Of a stretch of 64,000 bases of DNA, positions 1-12,548 are shown piece by piece (the stretch's first letter is position 1; each line of letters opens with the position of its first letter). The position numbers were made by a program, and so were the translations under genes. The notes beneath the pieces were generated by a model, which was not told the DNA's origin, ran no database searches, and was given only the letters and a program-made list of their open reading frames with translations. The stretch is taken from contig JACTVC010000001.1 in the NCBI GenBank assembly GCA_018417955.1, positions 3,100,001 to 3,164,000 of the forward strand, in the 5' to 3' direction. Source of the DNA: Laccaria trichodermophora (taxonomy: Eukaryota; Basidiomycota; Agaricomycetes; Agaricales; Hydnangiaceae).

Positions 1-2
1 TT

Positions 3-143
3 GATGTGCGTATGGACTCTGTCTCGTCCAGCCTGGATCTGACTCTTTATTCGCCCTACAGCTTCTGGGCAATGGATCGACCCCAGCGGTCTCTGTCAAC
101 GTCAGCTTCCCCGTCTTTTGATATTTGGTTTATTGGCAACTGA
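3..143 (+). CDS. Possible 3' end of a gene cut by the window edge
   Basis: A frame open from the left edge ends with TGA at 141-143 and reads as a Ser-rich tail ending DIWFIGN. The serine-rich composition could be a real C-terminus, but no domain is visible and the segment is too short to recognise. It would be convergent with the cyclophilin gene, which ends at 587. It could equally be chance, so this is only a weak call. Confidence 0.2.
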   Translation, partial: DVRMDSVSSSLDLTLYSPYSFWAMDRPQRSLSTSASPSFDIWFIGN

Positions 144-586
144 CGTATACCCTTGTCGTGAACAGGTCTGGATATCGTTGACCGCTTGCCTGCATTACCT
201 TTGCCGATCTTCAAGCAACGAGGATCAGGCGGAACGTATTGGTGAGAGTCTCGCTTCTTGTCTCGCTCGTTCCAGGCCGTTGATACTCAAGCTTGTTGAT
301 AGCGTCTATATTTGCTCCTGTACTCCTTCGAAATGATCCAACGTCGACCACTCCTCCCATTTCGCCTGCGGCGAAGCGGAGATTCTTGTTGCACTTCATC
401 AGCTAATCTTCTGTTTGAATTTTGTATCGCCCTTTTGGATTTTGTAAGTTGTAGATTTAATGTGAGATACCTGTACAAGAGGGGACTAGTTATATAGGCG
501 TTGCTCCGATTTTACATTTGTGTTGTATTCATTCCCTAACATCGGTGGAGCTGCCAAATTCCACCAACATTGATGGTCCTCCTCTT
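144..586. other. Intergenic spacer, no gene seen
   Basis: Short open frames occur on both strands but none resembles a protein. The position fits a 3' intergenic region shared by a possible plus-strand gene ending at 143 and the minus-strand cyclophilin gene ending at 587. Confidence 0.5.
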
Positions 587-2137
587 TCACGAGAAGAGCT
601 TCTTGAATGCCTTCTTCTCCTTGTCCCTCTGTTCCTTTCGGTGTTGTTTGACCTTGGCGAGCTCTCCGGCGATGGCCTTGTCATCAGGTACAAGACGACT
701 AGCTTCGACCAAGTCTTTCTCCGCTTCATCTTCCTCTTTCAGTATACGACGAGCAAGAGCGCGGCGGTAAAGGGCTTTAGCTATAACGAGCGAGCAGATA
801 TTGACTGAGATGCTGATTGAAAGACAAAGAAGAGTCGAACTGACCTTTATCAGCTGTGTTCAGCTCAAGCTTGTCTAGCGCTCTCGTGGTGTTGGTGATC
901 GCAATGTTAGCATTGCTAGATGATTGTGGTTGAACACGAACCGCAGTCAATGCAGAGTTAAGGAGGAGAGGTGCTAGTAGAGCTTTGTACGAGTTTTGAA
1001 GGGTTTCCGAAGAGCCATCTGGCAGCACCGGATGGATATCCAAGTAACGAAGGGATTCTAAAATGCAAGTTCGTTATCGAAAAGCTCTGGAAGCAAGAGA
1101 GAGGGGTGCATGAACACACTTTGGTATTTCTCTAGCGCCGCCTCAGTCTTTCCCTCCTTGAATAACTTAGTCCCCACTTCCCTTACGGCTTGCGCAATTT
1201 CGAGAGCGATTTCGGGTTGGTCGGTGTCCCTGTCCTCGTCTTCTGGGTAATCTTCAAACGGATCACCATTGTCTGCCGTTGCGGTCTCCGACAGTGATGG
1301 GTCGTCGGGTGAAAGGACTCCGCAATCGGCGATGACGATGGGTGAGGTGGGTACATCGCCTGTAGATGTTGGGTAGTTTTCTATCTGACGCACTAGGAAG
1401 GGGTATTATCACCATGATGTCGAAAAGGCAGGATGGAGAACGTACCCAGAGATTTTCCCTTGATCACTTCACCGAATACGACGTGTTTTCCATCAAGGTG
1501 AGCTGTCGGCGCCACGGTGATGAAAAATTGAGAGCCATTGGTGTTCGGTCCTGCGTTTGCCTGAAACCATAGTTGGTAAGTACGTGCCCGATCATTGATA
1601 GACTCAACCACGCACCATAGAGAGCAGGAACGGCTTCGTGTGCTTTACAGGGAAAGCTTCATCCTCAAACTTTTCACCGTAGATGGATTCACCTCCGGTT
1701 CCTGTAATACGAGGGTCATCAAATTAAACACACTGAACATGGTTTCAGAACAACTGATTGTGGAACAGTACCATTTCCCGCTGTAAAGTCACCTCCCTGG
1801 CACATGAATCTGGGGGTGGGCAACGTTCATATGTATCCATGTCCTTCTCCTTCGTCGAGATTGGAAGACGGGGACACTCACCCCTTGATAACGCGATGAA
1901 ACCCAGATCCCTTGTAGGAGAGGGGTTTTCCTGATTTGCCAACGCCCTTCTCTCCGGTACATAACGCGCCTGTTGATAATGGTCAAGGTATATCGCGATT
2001 GATTCAAGTTGCCATTGCCTACGAAAGTTCTCTGCGGTCTTGGGAACCAGATCGCTGTAGAGTGAAAAAACTACGCGACCGATTGGCTTATCGCCAATGG
2101 TGATGTCGAAGAAAGTTATCGGGCGTTCAGAGGCCAT
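587..2137 (-). CDS. Cyclophilin-40 type peptidyl-prolyl cis-trans isomerase with TPR domain
   Basis: Spliced gene encoding a cyclophilin of the Cyp40/CPR6 class, a cis-trans prolyl isomerase that docks on Hsp90 through its TPR domain in the cytosol. The start ATG at 2135-2137 opens the typical N-terminus [20 protein letters not shown]. Later exons give [13 protein letters not shown] and [11 protein letters not shown], then [21 protein letters not shown], the cyclophilin active-site segments. An acidic linker and TPR helices follow ([31 protein letters not shown]), and the protein ends in a Lys-rich helix KKAFKKLFS. First intron junction is at 2022/2023. The order PPIase then TPR and the roughly 370-residue length match the family. 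It is divergent from the P450 gene. The identification is firm; exact exon ends are inferred from GT-AG and frame. Confidence 0.93.
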
Positions 2138-3224
2138 GTTGCTCGTCGTTGGAGCGCGTTACTCGATAAATTGTGAAAATAACGTAGAGCTTGATCTCAT
2201 AAGTACTTCAAGAGACCTTACGTAAATTTTATGGAACTTACTGGAACATTTTGGAACTTCATGAAAACGCTCACGACGAGGTGAAGCCAAGATACTGAGG
2301 CCGTTATCGATTTATCGGTCAAACACAAGCGCCAAGTCGTAAAAATGACAAGAACCCTCAAATTTCAAACTCAAAGACTACATAGAATGTTTTCTTGAGA
2401 TGAAAGAATAAAACCCTCAAGCTGCGCAGAAGGAATTTCGTAACTTGGAAACAAATACATAGATAAGTAGACACCCCCGCCGCCCGGTTTTCCGACGAGT
2501 CGCATCATCATTCGGTCGTTTCCATACCCCTCGGGCCTCGACTTATCAGAAGCATCCATTTCGAGTGTAGCATCGGTTCGGGAAAACTCCAATAAAACAA
2601 ATCACCAATCACTGGCAGGTTCTCGTGAAGCTACAATTCTATTTCGCTCCACCATTGCCTCTGTAAAGCCAACATTCGGTTCCCTATCCCCAAGTTGAAT
2701 GCTTGTTCGGTTTTTCCAGCATTTTCTTAATCATAAGCAAAAGTGCCGGCTCACAAGTTTGCAACACACATGACGCGGCACGGCGCACGCCAATGAGGCA
2801 GGCCCTGCACAGGTACATCAGGACGACCCTTGGGTCATCTGTTTAGAGTTTGTTCCCTATTTGAGTCTTCTGGTCAATTATCCTTCATTTTGCTACAGTC
2901 AGGATCCTGCTCTCCGAACCTCGTCCCCTTCGCCGACGCAACAAATGAGCCTCAAGTGGCGATGGAAATTATTATGATTGTCGGATAGCTTTCCCTGAAC
3001 AACCAGTCTCTTCCCTGGGTGATTTTCGGACTCCATGGAGTTGCTGAATTTCTAAGCATCCGAAGGGGCTAATACGCACTCATCCAATCGCTGAGGTGGG
3101 ATTGAAATTGCCGAGATCGGGATCACCCTGGCCTTGCACATACATATAACATGTAGGGTCCCTCCTTGATTTTCAGAAAGGAATCCCCCCACGCCTTCTG
3201 TTCTGCGCCCGCTTTATCCGCGCG
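2138..3224. promoter_or_regulatory. Divergent intergenic region between cyclophilin and P450 genes
   Basis: About 1.1 kb with no convincing gene. It must hold promoters for both flanking genes. A TATA-like stretch (CATATAAC, near 3143) lies about 80 nt before the P450 start codon. The short minus-strand frame at 2371-2592 shows no recognisable protein. Confidence 0.45.
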
Positions 3225-5267
3225 ATGGTTACGTCCTTCACTCTACTCGATGGCGCCTTGGCAGCGTTGGCCTTGTTCATATTGAAGCAAATTTTCAGTA
3301 AAAAGCCGGTAGCGCCTTCACCTCCAGGTCCGCCACCAAAGCCATTGCTGGGAAACCTCCTCGACATGCCTTCTGAGAAGGAGTGGTCGACTTTCGCTGA
3401 ATGGGGCCGGAAATGGGGTGCGTAGTCAATCTCAATTCAAAAATCTTATTAAGCACACATACTTAATCACTCTACAGGTGATATCGTCTCGGTGTCGATC
3501 TTCGGTCAACAGCTAGTCATCTTGAATTCATATAAGCAAGCGATCGAGATGCTAGACAAGAAAAGCTCAATTTATTCCGACCGCCCTATTATGCCAATGG
3601 GAGGCGAGCTCGTAGGCTGGAAAAACACACTAGTCCTTATTCCGTATGGGGACCGGTTCCGCAACTATCGAAAGATGTTCCATCAGTTGATTGGGACTCA
3701 CAACGCCATGTCAAACTTCCACCATATAGAAGAGATGGAGACACATCGTTTCTTGAAGCGAATCTTGGCGAAGCCGGAGGAGGTTGCTGCTCACGTGAGG
3801 AAGTACGTGCTATGAACAACTGTTAGGTCATGAGAACTAATGCTTCTGTCCTTTCTTCCAAGAACTGCAGGCGCCATTATTTTGCGTATTTCCCATGGAT
3901 ATGAGGTGAAGGAGACCATCGATCCTTTTGTCACATTGGCCGATGAAGCTACGGAACAATTCTCTCGGTCGACCGCTCCAGGTGGCTTCCTCGTCAATTT
4001 AATCCCAGCCCGTCAGTGGTCAATCTTGTGTCATCCTTATGTTGCATGCATGCTGATATTGCTGCAGTGAAACACGTACCTGAGTGGTTTCCAGGCGCCG
4101 GTTTCCAAACGACAGCGAAGAGTTGGGCGAAAACACTGGCAGACACCGTTGAGAAACCGTTCCAGTTTGTCAAGGGGCAAATAGTGCGATCCTTTCTTCA
4201 ATGCTACGGAATTCATGCTTACCGGTCCATTGACTAGGCTGAGGGAACAGCGGAAGTCTCCTTCGTCTCAAAGTTACTGGAAGAACCAAATGTCACTCCA
4301 GAAACGGAGCTCGATATCAAGTGGTCTGCAGCATCGCTCTACACAGGTGGGGCCGATACGGTAAGCACTACTCTGGTCATCTCGACTTGATTTTTTTGAT
4401 CCGCTGAGCCTGGACTATCCCGCTTCGTCTTAGACCGTCTCTTCGAATTACGCTTTGTTCTTGGCATTGACGTTGTACCCAGAAGCGGCTGCCAAAGCTC
4501 AAGCGGAGTTGGACGCTGTGGTAGGAAACGACAGGTTACCATCCTTTGCTGATCGGGGAAGTCTTCCGTATACAAATGCGTTGGCACTTGAGGTCTTGAG
4601 GTGGCATAGCGTGACTCCGACAGGTATAGTGTTGGTTCTACATTTCAGTGCGTTTATTCGACTGACGGATATCATCAGGCGTGCCGCACCGAGTAATGGA
4701 GGATAATATCCACGATGGCTATTTAATCACGGAAGGAGCGTTGGTACTTACGAATATCTGGTGCGATTTGATTCATTCTCCCAACTGTGTCGATCTGATG
4801 TTGTCAATTCCAAGGCAAATGTTGCACGATCCAGAAGTATACTCGGATCCCATGACATTCAAACCGGAGCGATTCCTGGGTCCTAAAGCAGAACCGGACC
4901 CTCGAACAATTTGTTTCGGTTTCGGACGAAGGTATGAAGTGTCTTACGCTTGTTCAAAGTTCGTCGCGCTCAAGACTTCTTTAGAATATGTCCAGGAAAA
5001 GTGCTAGCGGACGCGTCGGTCTTTATCTCTTGCGCGATGGTTCTGTCTGTGTTCAACGTTACGAAATATTCGGAAAATGGAAGAATAATTGAGCCCGTCG
5101 TTGACCAGACAACTGGAACGATCAGGTGAGGCGCAAAACTTCTTTGGTTTATCAATCCTTGCCGACGCGAATTATGTCATGATAGCCACCCGAAGCCTTT
5201 CAAGTGTTCTATTCGCCCGCGGTCTGAGAAGGCGATTTCTCTAATCAACTCTGATGAACAGCATTAA
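3225..5267 (+). CDS. Cytochrome P450 monooxygenase, microsomal
   Basis: A heme-thiolate monooxygenase of about 500 residues split by roughly ten short introns. The start ATG at 3225 gives a hydrophobic N-terminal anchor followed by the Pro-rich hinge [14 protein letters not shown]. Later exons give the I-helix YTGGADTTVSS, the ExxR motif in ALEVLRW, and the PERF segment FKPERFLG. The heme-binding loop FGFGRRICPG is completed across an intron that starts at 4933, and the Cys is the expected axial ligand. TAA lies at 5265-5267. All P450 signatures are present, so it is probably functional. The overall look resembles the fungal OrdA/CYP64-like group that oxidises secondary metabolites, but the substrate cannot be read from sequence, and no biosynthetic partner genes lie beside it. 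Confidence 0.93.
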
Positions 5268-8200
5268 ATAACGTGGCAGCGGAAGATGTTGTTGAAGGCC
5301 CAAGGGAAAATGTCGGATATTTCTCGGGTGGCGGAAGAACAGCCATAAATAACGATCTAGGAATTTGACTGCAATGACGACCTCGGAACGCTTATCACAG
5401 TGGTGTAGGATAGTGGCCTACAGTTGTAACAATTTTATTTCTAAATCTTATGATGGTTTACGATTCAACATTCTGTTCGCCTTTTTGAAGTCCTCCGATA
5501 AATCGCTCGCGTCATTTACACAAATTGGACATGCATCAGTAGATTTCTTGGGTGGCTTGAATCTCAGCAAGTATTTACTCCCTACCCTTAAAATCCTAGA
5601 TTTAGGGTGGGGACTAACAGCATTTACAACAATAGTATAGATTATCTCTGTAAATTGTGATGTACTGTATACAAGTGCCAAAACATTCGGATGGTGAAAC
5701 GAGCGCCCCCCAAGCGCCCCCGCAGAGTGCGGATGCATAATAATTTGAAGGGGCGACGAAGAATATAAAATATGGACCTACAATCGAACAAGTCCAATGA
5801 CCACGGAAGCACAGCGAGGAATAGGTCAATCGCAATTTCAAGTCACACAGGACAATCCGCTTTCCTTCCAGTCTCGGACCTAGGGGGGCGTGTTGTCGAA
5901 ACGATCAGCTGGTGTTTGGAGAATTTTCTCATCTCCACTGCCGTTACGTGGTCACAACGATTCGCCCACTTTTAGAACACGACCTTGGGACGAATTTCAC
6001 TCTGCATGTGTGTTTGGATCGGTTCGCCACGTCATGTTCCTGGCATTCCAAAGCCCCGCAGTCTTTTGATGACTGGCTGCAGCTGGAAGCAGTGTCGCAA
6101 AGATGCTCCTGTTCCAGTAGGCCAGCCGCCAGAAAATTGCTGTGTCGATTTTCTTTATAACGTAAAAAACCTTGGTTGTTCAGTTGAGGGCACAAGATCA
6201 CATATGTAGGTTTTTTTTGCCTGGACAGGCAGACTTGCCACAACGTAGTACTAGTTGAGGTGTCTGCGTCAGCCTCAAGTTTGCAAGCTTCGACTCGGAA
6301 CGCGCCAAGATAAGGGTACGGCTTGATTTTCGCCATCGGATCATATATATAAGTAGCGGACCTCTAGATCTGCCGCAAAGAAAAGGGCGCCATAGAACCG
6401 CATTCGACAGATGGAGTGACTGAAAGTAAGTCGGGTGCTGTTGGGCGAAATAGCTAGTGGTAGGAACCCGCCAGCCCTAGGCCCCAGTGAGACGTCCGTA
6501 GATCCTTTTGAAAATAAAATTAACACACGCTCAGCATCTCACTTTGAAGTGGAGGCCTTGAGGTTATGACCAAGAACCGCGGCCGAAGGTATGTTGCCTT
6601 AGCTATCGAAAATATAACCATAATTAGAACGACGCTCAGGCTGCCACCAAGTTAGCAAGGTTTCTGTTGTATCGCGATCGCTTCGTACATTTAATTCACT
6701 CAATTGCCTCCACAATCTCATCAAAAGACCATGCCTCGCCCTACTCTTGACTTCCACCGTGTGCCAGTGGTTGCGATTCCCGTCTTCAATTGAAACGACC
6801 GAATTTATTCGGTATCCGAGACGTGCACACTGAAGTTCTGGTGGAGCAGATGACGCAAACGGAGATCTTCGAATGAGGCCCAGTAAACGTTTGGCCTCAA
6901 GGTCTGCCCCTTGGGCCCACACAATCGATCAAGGATTTATTGTAGATGCCATTGTTCATCCGATTGGATGGAAAACGAGGACCTAGTTGTGAAATGAGTA
7001 GCATGTGCAGCTGGTGCGTGGCTGGTCGTGATAGAGACCATTGCACACATATCGCCGACTCGGAGTCGGATCGGTATTGTACAGACCTGAAGGTATTTCA
7101 TTGATTTTATTAATGGAGCAGAGAAAATGTTTTCTTTTTCAGGCGCGAATATATTTTGTCGCCTTGAGGCCTACGGAACGGAACTAGAAAGAAACATCGT
7201 GAATAAGTCATCATGTGTTGGGAAGAAACAGGATACTTGAGCTCCGCCGAGCTTATATGATTGTGGATTAACGCCGTGAAACTAGCTTGTAGTTTGTATC
7301 ACTGAGGCGGACCCGTACTTAATCTAGAGCAGGGTACTCAGGTTAACGGATCTCAATGTGCAATTGAGTTGTGGGTACAGACATGTGCCAAATGCCTCAG
7401 GAGGCGGATTAAAAAATTCCGAGGCTAGACAGAATGGCTTGTAATGTGTGCGCCAAAACGCGGATTTGTAACCCAGCGAAACTGGTTGATGAGCGTCAAT
7501 TCTTCCAACAAGTAGAAGAGACGAGAGGTTCTGGATAAAGGCCAAGATATTCCAGAGAGAAGCTAAGCGCTAGTCTATAGATTTATTGAGTGGACTCGGG
7601 TTCACGGTTTGTAACTTGGCTCACCAACAGAAATATTTCGACTGAAAGTTTCATGTTCAATTGAGTTGGGGCCCGATACACAAATCGACATGCGCCCTAC
7701 GCCACAGTGAGCAAAATTAGAAAATGCTCCAGAACATGACTGGCCCGTGGTTTACTGCAACGTGCAGATGTCTGACCCAGGAATATGGATTGAAGCATTG
7801 CGTGCCAAGTATAGTGTTATTGCGTTCATCGTCGAGTTAATTTGGACGAGAACCGATGTTCATTCCGCCAATGAGCTGAAAGTAGATTCCTAACTGTTCC
7901 CGCTTGTCAAGGCTTCCCCGTAATGGCCTAGGGACCGTGGGCGGTCTACTGGGAGAGAGGGATCATGGAACAGAGCTTGGGGAAACATAAATCGGTAACG
8001 CGGGCAAAGGCTGACCCTTTAAAAAATAAAATAGACTGTGGGTTTCACGAACCATCAAGCTGCAGCCTGCAGGTACACAGATCGACATGCGTCATACTCC
8101 GCATGAAGCGGCAATGATCAAGTCATCTCCATCCGCGGTGGCGGTCCAAGATACACAATCGCGACCCAGCCCGGATGGAATGTGAACCGAGGAGTTCGCT

Positions 8201-8307
8201 CTAGTGTTATCGTCGATTCCTATTCTTGAATCATTGGAAAAGCAAAATTCGATATTGACTTCGCCAAGTAGATGGGAGGAAGATGCGCAAAGCAGCCTGA
8301 AATCGGC

Positions 8308-8417
8308 CGACAAGGCAATAAACCGCCCTGGCGCCGTAGGCCTTTGATACCAAAGTTTCAAAAGCAACCAACAAGGCAATAAACCGCGGTGCAGTAGATT
8401 TTGGATACCAAAGTTCC
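8308..8417. repeat. Imperfect tandem duplication, unit about 58 bp
   Basis: Two adjacent segments each contain ACAAGGCAATAAACCGC followed, after a variable part, by GATACCAAAGTT. The copies have diverged in the middle. No coding role is visible. Confidence 0.6.
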
Positions 8418-8705
8418 GAAAGAGGGACGCCAGCTTAGGCCGCTAGGCACACTGAGAAAACTCGCTCGAGATGAAACTGAGCTATGGGGTGAATAGGTTA
8501 ATATTTACCATTCGCCACAGGAGGCAGAAAAAAAAACCTGGAATTACACAGGGCTAGCCGGCAGATTGCAGTCCAAGTTGCGGATGTGCTACGCAGTGAA
8601 ATGGGAGTACGAATGAAGATGTGCATGCTTGTGTTACCATTCTTCCCCTCGAATCAGCCTCAGTCGAGAATAAATATTCATTCCCCTTCCACAGGGGGAT
8701 TTATG

Positions 8706-8890
8706 GTGCATACCAAGCACCCTGCTCCACCAGCAAGAAGATGGAAAAGAAACGTGCAATGGAGCCTCGAATTTTCATTCTCCTGCACAGGGGAATAGTG
8801 CATACCAACCACCCCGCTCCACCAGCAAGCAGATGAAAAAAAAAAAAAGACGTGCAATGGAGCCTGGATAGAAAAAGTCCACCGAGCACA
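8706..8890. repeat. Imperfect tandem duplication, unit about 92 bp
   Basis: GTGCATACCA starts at 8706 and again at 8798. Each is followed by CACCC(T/C)GCTCCACCAGCAAG and then CGTGCAATGGAGCCT. The second copy carries an expanded poly-A run. Copies are old enough to have several substitutions. Confidence 0.7.
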
Positions 8891-10958
8891 ATAGACCTGG
8901 CTCACCGCCAAAGAAAACCCAACAAAGCGTATGAAAAAATGAAAATGCAAAATTTTTCAAAACACCCCGTCGTTTCTCGGAAAGTCCAAGGAGCAAGTCA
9001 TCCCCGGCGGGTAGGATCCCCTCCCGGTATCGGAATCGAGTTAGACAAGTGACAAGTGACAGACGAAGGAACGGAAGCGTCAGACGGAAAACGGGAAATG
9101 GAGAGAGAGGCTACCCAGCCCAGCCCGAAACGGAAGTGGAAGTGGAAGCTAAAGCCGCGTGCTTGGCGTGCGTGTTCAACTTGAATCCATTGAATGAATA
9201 AACGAACAACGGGGACGGGTGGTTCGGAGAGAAGAACATAAACGGCCATATCACGCGTCGCGGGAGTGCTATCTGCGGAGATGTCTTGTAATCTTGTAAT
9301 CTTGGGACTGACGAACTTCAATGGGCAAGCAAGGCCCGAGATCCCGCGCGTTCGCTAAGATTAGAACTTGAGGGACGATCTAGCTCCCTCTTCCGATTCC
9401 GAGCGACTGATACTTGGTTTGGGCGCTAAACAGTCCGTCATCGAAGGCTGCCGACTCGGAGAATGGAGGAGGAGAAGATAATGACTGCGTCTGCCAGGCG
9501 TTTGCCGGCCCCAAGACGTGTGCAAGTGCAAGTGCATTTCTTGCTGATGCCGTAGATCGCGAAACGTTTATTGTTGCCCGACGCGGATCAATTGTTTTGT
9601 GGAAAGCATTAGAATGGAGCTGTGACGAAATTGCTCGAATCCGCATTTCCCGGAAGGGGGTCGTCCAGGGGCCTCGTTTTGTTTCCTGTTCGAGGTGCGA
9701 TGCAAAGGGGTATGCGGGAGATGGTCGAATTTTTTGAAGGCAATTGGACGTGGGGTACTTATGATCCGAACGACATCGATGCGGGCGTAAGTCTTGAGGT
9801 GACGGCTAGATAGGACATGTGGGATAAGCTGATTCCTGATGTGAACGAGGTCGTACTCGTAACGCAGTTCACTGGATGGAATGTTGAAAAGTCTAATCAG
9901 AAGGAAGATGTAGAACATCAGTGCTTTCAAGCTTGGTGTGAAGGAATGTCTGATCGATTTCCCTCGTGTTTTTGGGTGAGTGTGATTCCGAAGCTGTAGA
10001 ACCCAGTCATAAACCAACATAGGAGATGATAATAATGGTGGGTATACCTCGTTTCGGGGCGTACTCTTGAATTACGTCCTCGAGGCGGTGAAAAATTGTG
10101 CCTTTCAAAAAGTTGTTTTGTGAATCACAGTTGGACGCATCTGGTTGCCTTGGGCTGTCGGACTGGCAAGAATCTTAGGAGTCAACTAGTCACAATAAGC
10201 GCTTGAGATAACCGCAGTTTCTCGGTGACATACAATCTGTCAAGGATTACAGTGAGTCAGAGTTGGTCAATCATATTCGCCCACTGATTAGAAAACAATC
10301 AGTGATGGGAAAAAAGGAGGTCAACTTTCGAGAATCGCAAGAGATGGAAGTCAGCTTTGAAGGGTCTCTGTTAGAATTTCAAGTGATTCCAAGCCATAAC
10401 TAGCCTTTCGTTTGAAGTGAAAAGAAGACCTTTGGGCAGAACAAAGCCACTTCTGAATATGGGGGCAAACGATGCGTTACGTCAGCTTGATGGATGACGA
10501 TCACGGGTAGGGTTGACAAAAACCAGAAAAGGCAGGAAGAAACCGACAACAAGGTAAAGGAAAGGTCGACTGTGAACCAATCTTGCGCGGTTCAGTCCGG
10601 CGATAGCGTCCGCGAGAGGGTATCTAAATCTTTCTGGGTGCATGCGGTGCGTTTAGGTATTTAGGGTGACGCTGGGGTGACGCGAAGGAAGCACTGTGCA
10701 AGTCTGAATACAAGGCATTTCCTCCATTTGAAAAGAGGACAAGGCAAGTCGTGATGGATACGACAAAAGGGGGCCGCAAATTTGGTGAAAGAAATGGCCA
10801 GGGATGAACAAGGCCAGCCTGGTGCTCAGGGTGGACGAGGGATTTAAAGATCGAGAAGGAGGTGTTGTGGGACGGAAAAGGAAACAGTGACAAAGGAATC
10901 GCTGAAAAAGGAAATTAGAGAGAATCTCGATCCTTGTTCTGTATATGTCTGCAGAAAA

Positions 10959-10967
10959 GTATATAAC
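10959..10967 (+). promoter_or_regulatory. TATA box before the Clp1-like gene
   Basis: AGTATATAA lies 59 nt upstream of the ATG at 11026, suitable for transcription starting near 10990. An ATG at 10970 in another frame would lie upstream of that start. Confidence 0.5.
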
Positions 10968-11025
10968 CCATGGCGCTCAGTGCTCACTCTAATTTACAAC
11001 AGTCCTCCTCATCAGCCTTCCTGCA

Positions 11026-11946
11026 ATGTTCCAGGTCGCGTCTTACCCTTCCTCCTCCTTCTCCGTGCACGGCAATGCCCACCACCAAAAGCAACAACAG
11101 GTGTCCTCCTCACCCAGCATCCAGCTACCCCGCACTCTCGCGAGGCCCTCCTTTGCTGAGGCGTCGCGCGAAGCGATAGTGGCTGCTGCACCAGAGCTTG
11201 CCAGCGTCCCTGCAGAGTATATCCGCAGAGGCCTCCGTTCCAGGGCAAATGAGTGAGTACACTCTCCATTTCCGGCTTCGGAAATTAATTAACCCATCTC
11301 CCCCCTCAGAATGCTCGCTGGGATATCGGTATTGTCTGGTTCTCATCTTCCAAGCTCCATGCCGCGATCCCATATGCCAGCCACCATTTCCATTCCCATC
11401 CGACCAACACAGGCACACCCCACCTACCCCACCCACGTACTTGCTGTGTCATCCTCAAAATCGTCAAGTGACTCCGTGATGCTATTCCCGGTGCACTCCC
11501 TTATTCTGGCGTCGCATTGTGCATCGCTTCCTCGGATGCCTCCGCCTGCATCTCCCCCATCGACGACACTCCATCTCCCCGTCCTTCCGTTCTCCCTTCC
11601 CTCTCCAGCCGCTTTCTCCATCCTCCACACATACATGTACAATCACCGCCTCGACTCCGTCCTAAAGTCCCTCTTTCCCCTCCCAGCCGGCTTCCTCCAG
11701 TCCCTCTCCCACCACACTGTTCAAACCACTCTCTCATCGGGCACTACCCTCCACCAACTCTCCGCATACCTCTGCTCATCCGCCGGATCGAACCTCCATA
11801 CCCTCACATCGCACGCAGCGCATGTGAAGGAGCTCTGGCATGACATGGTCGCCCTCGGGCTTCATGATCCCGAATTATGGGATACGGTCGACCTCGCGTG
11901 GGAGGTTGTCCTCGGCGCGCTTAACCTTGCCGCGAAGGGACATTAA
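11026..11946 (+). CDS. Clp1-like protein (mating-type dependent developmental regulator)
   Basis: A two-exon gene of about 287 codons. The single intron (11253-11309) is bounded by GTGAGT and CTCAG and keeps the frame ANE-MLAG. Features I associate with basidiomycete Clp1 proteins are an N-terminal stretch with LARPSFAEASREAIV and AEYIRRGLRSRANE, a conserved block LFPVHSLILASHCASLP, then LPVLPFSLPSPAAFSILHTY. In Coprinopsis clp1 is needed for clamp formation under A mating-type control, and the Ustilago homologue acts in dikaryon proliferation. The protein has no known enzymatic domain. A TATA box lies 59 nt upstream. The family assignment rests on remembered motif pattern, not an alignment. 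The stop is TAA at 11944-11946. Confidence 0.66.
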
Positions 11947-12548
11947 AAAGCCTCCTTGCACGGCACTCGGACTTAGACCGAGATATACCAACAACAACAC
12001 CGCCGATCGCGCAAAATATAATCCAAGCCGCTTTGTATACCCAACAACAACTTCACACTGACTAATTTCTCGTTCCCCTCCCCGCGACCGGTCGCGAGTG
12101 AGGTGGGGCTGAGCACTGACTGTATCAATATTTTCCCGGATAGATTCGTTATTGCGACGTTGAAGTCGCGTATAAATTGGACTTACCTTCGTTCATACCC
12201 ACCCCATCTACTGTTTCCATAGCTCGTTCTTCGTCCTTACCCCACCTATTTTTATCTGTAGATTATGGCACTCCCAGAACGCAAAACCAATGTAGCAATT
12301 TACCAAACTCGTACATACTTAAATACATTCTCGTGACAAAAACAAACAAATTTTCGTTCGAATGATAAAAATAAACATTTCTTTTTGTTTACTCAGTAAC
12401 TTGTGAACATGATTGCCATCTTCGAAAGAGTCCTTATTCAGGAGAAGCGCTTAGCTTATTTATGTAGCCATGCCACCGTTCCCTTCAAGTCCTCGACTTT
12501 AAACCCCCCACCACCACCGTGACGCACAGCGACGAGGACTCGGTTTCG
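11947..12548. other. Intergenic spacer
   Basis: No gene recognised. A perfect short palindrome GCGACCGGTCGC lies near 12085. The right part is the presumptive promoter of the membrane/C2 gene. Confidence 0.5.

Larger units (their letters stand above)
5268..11025. other. Gene-poor 5.7-kb region
   Basis: No recognisable gene on either strand; open frames are short and their translations carry no family signature. The longest (minus, 9568-10020, 150 codons) is Arg/His/Ser-rich and looks like chance. The stretch contains decayed tandem repeats near 8308-8417 and 8706-8890 and short runs such as poly-A at 8837-8849. The last few hundred bases probably serve as upstream region of the Clp1-like gene at 11026. 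Confidence 0.55.

Noticed and set aside
9568..10020. 150-codon minus-strand open frame
   Set aside because: No family signature, low-complexity basic composition, and overlapping open frames on the other strand; likely chance.
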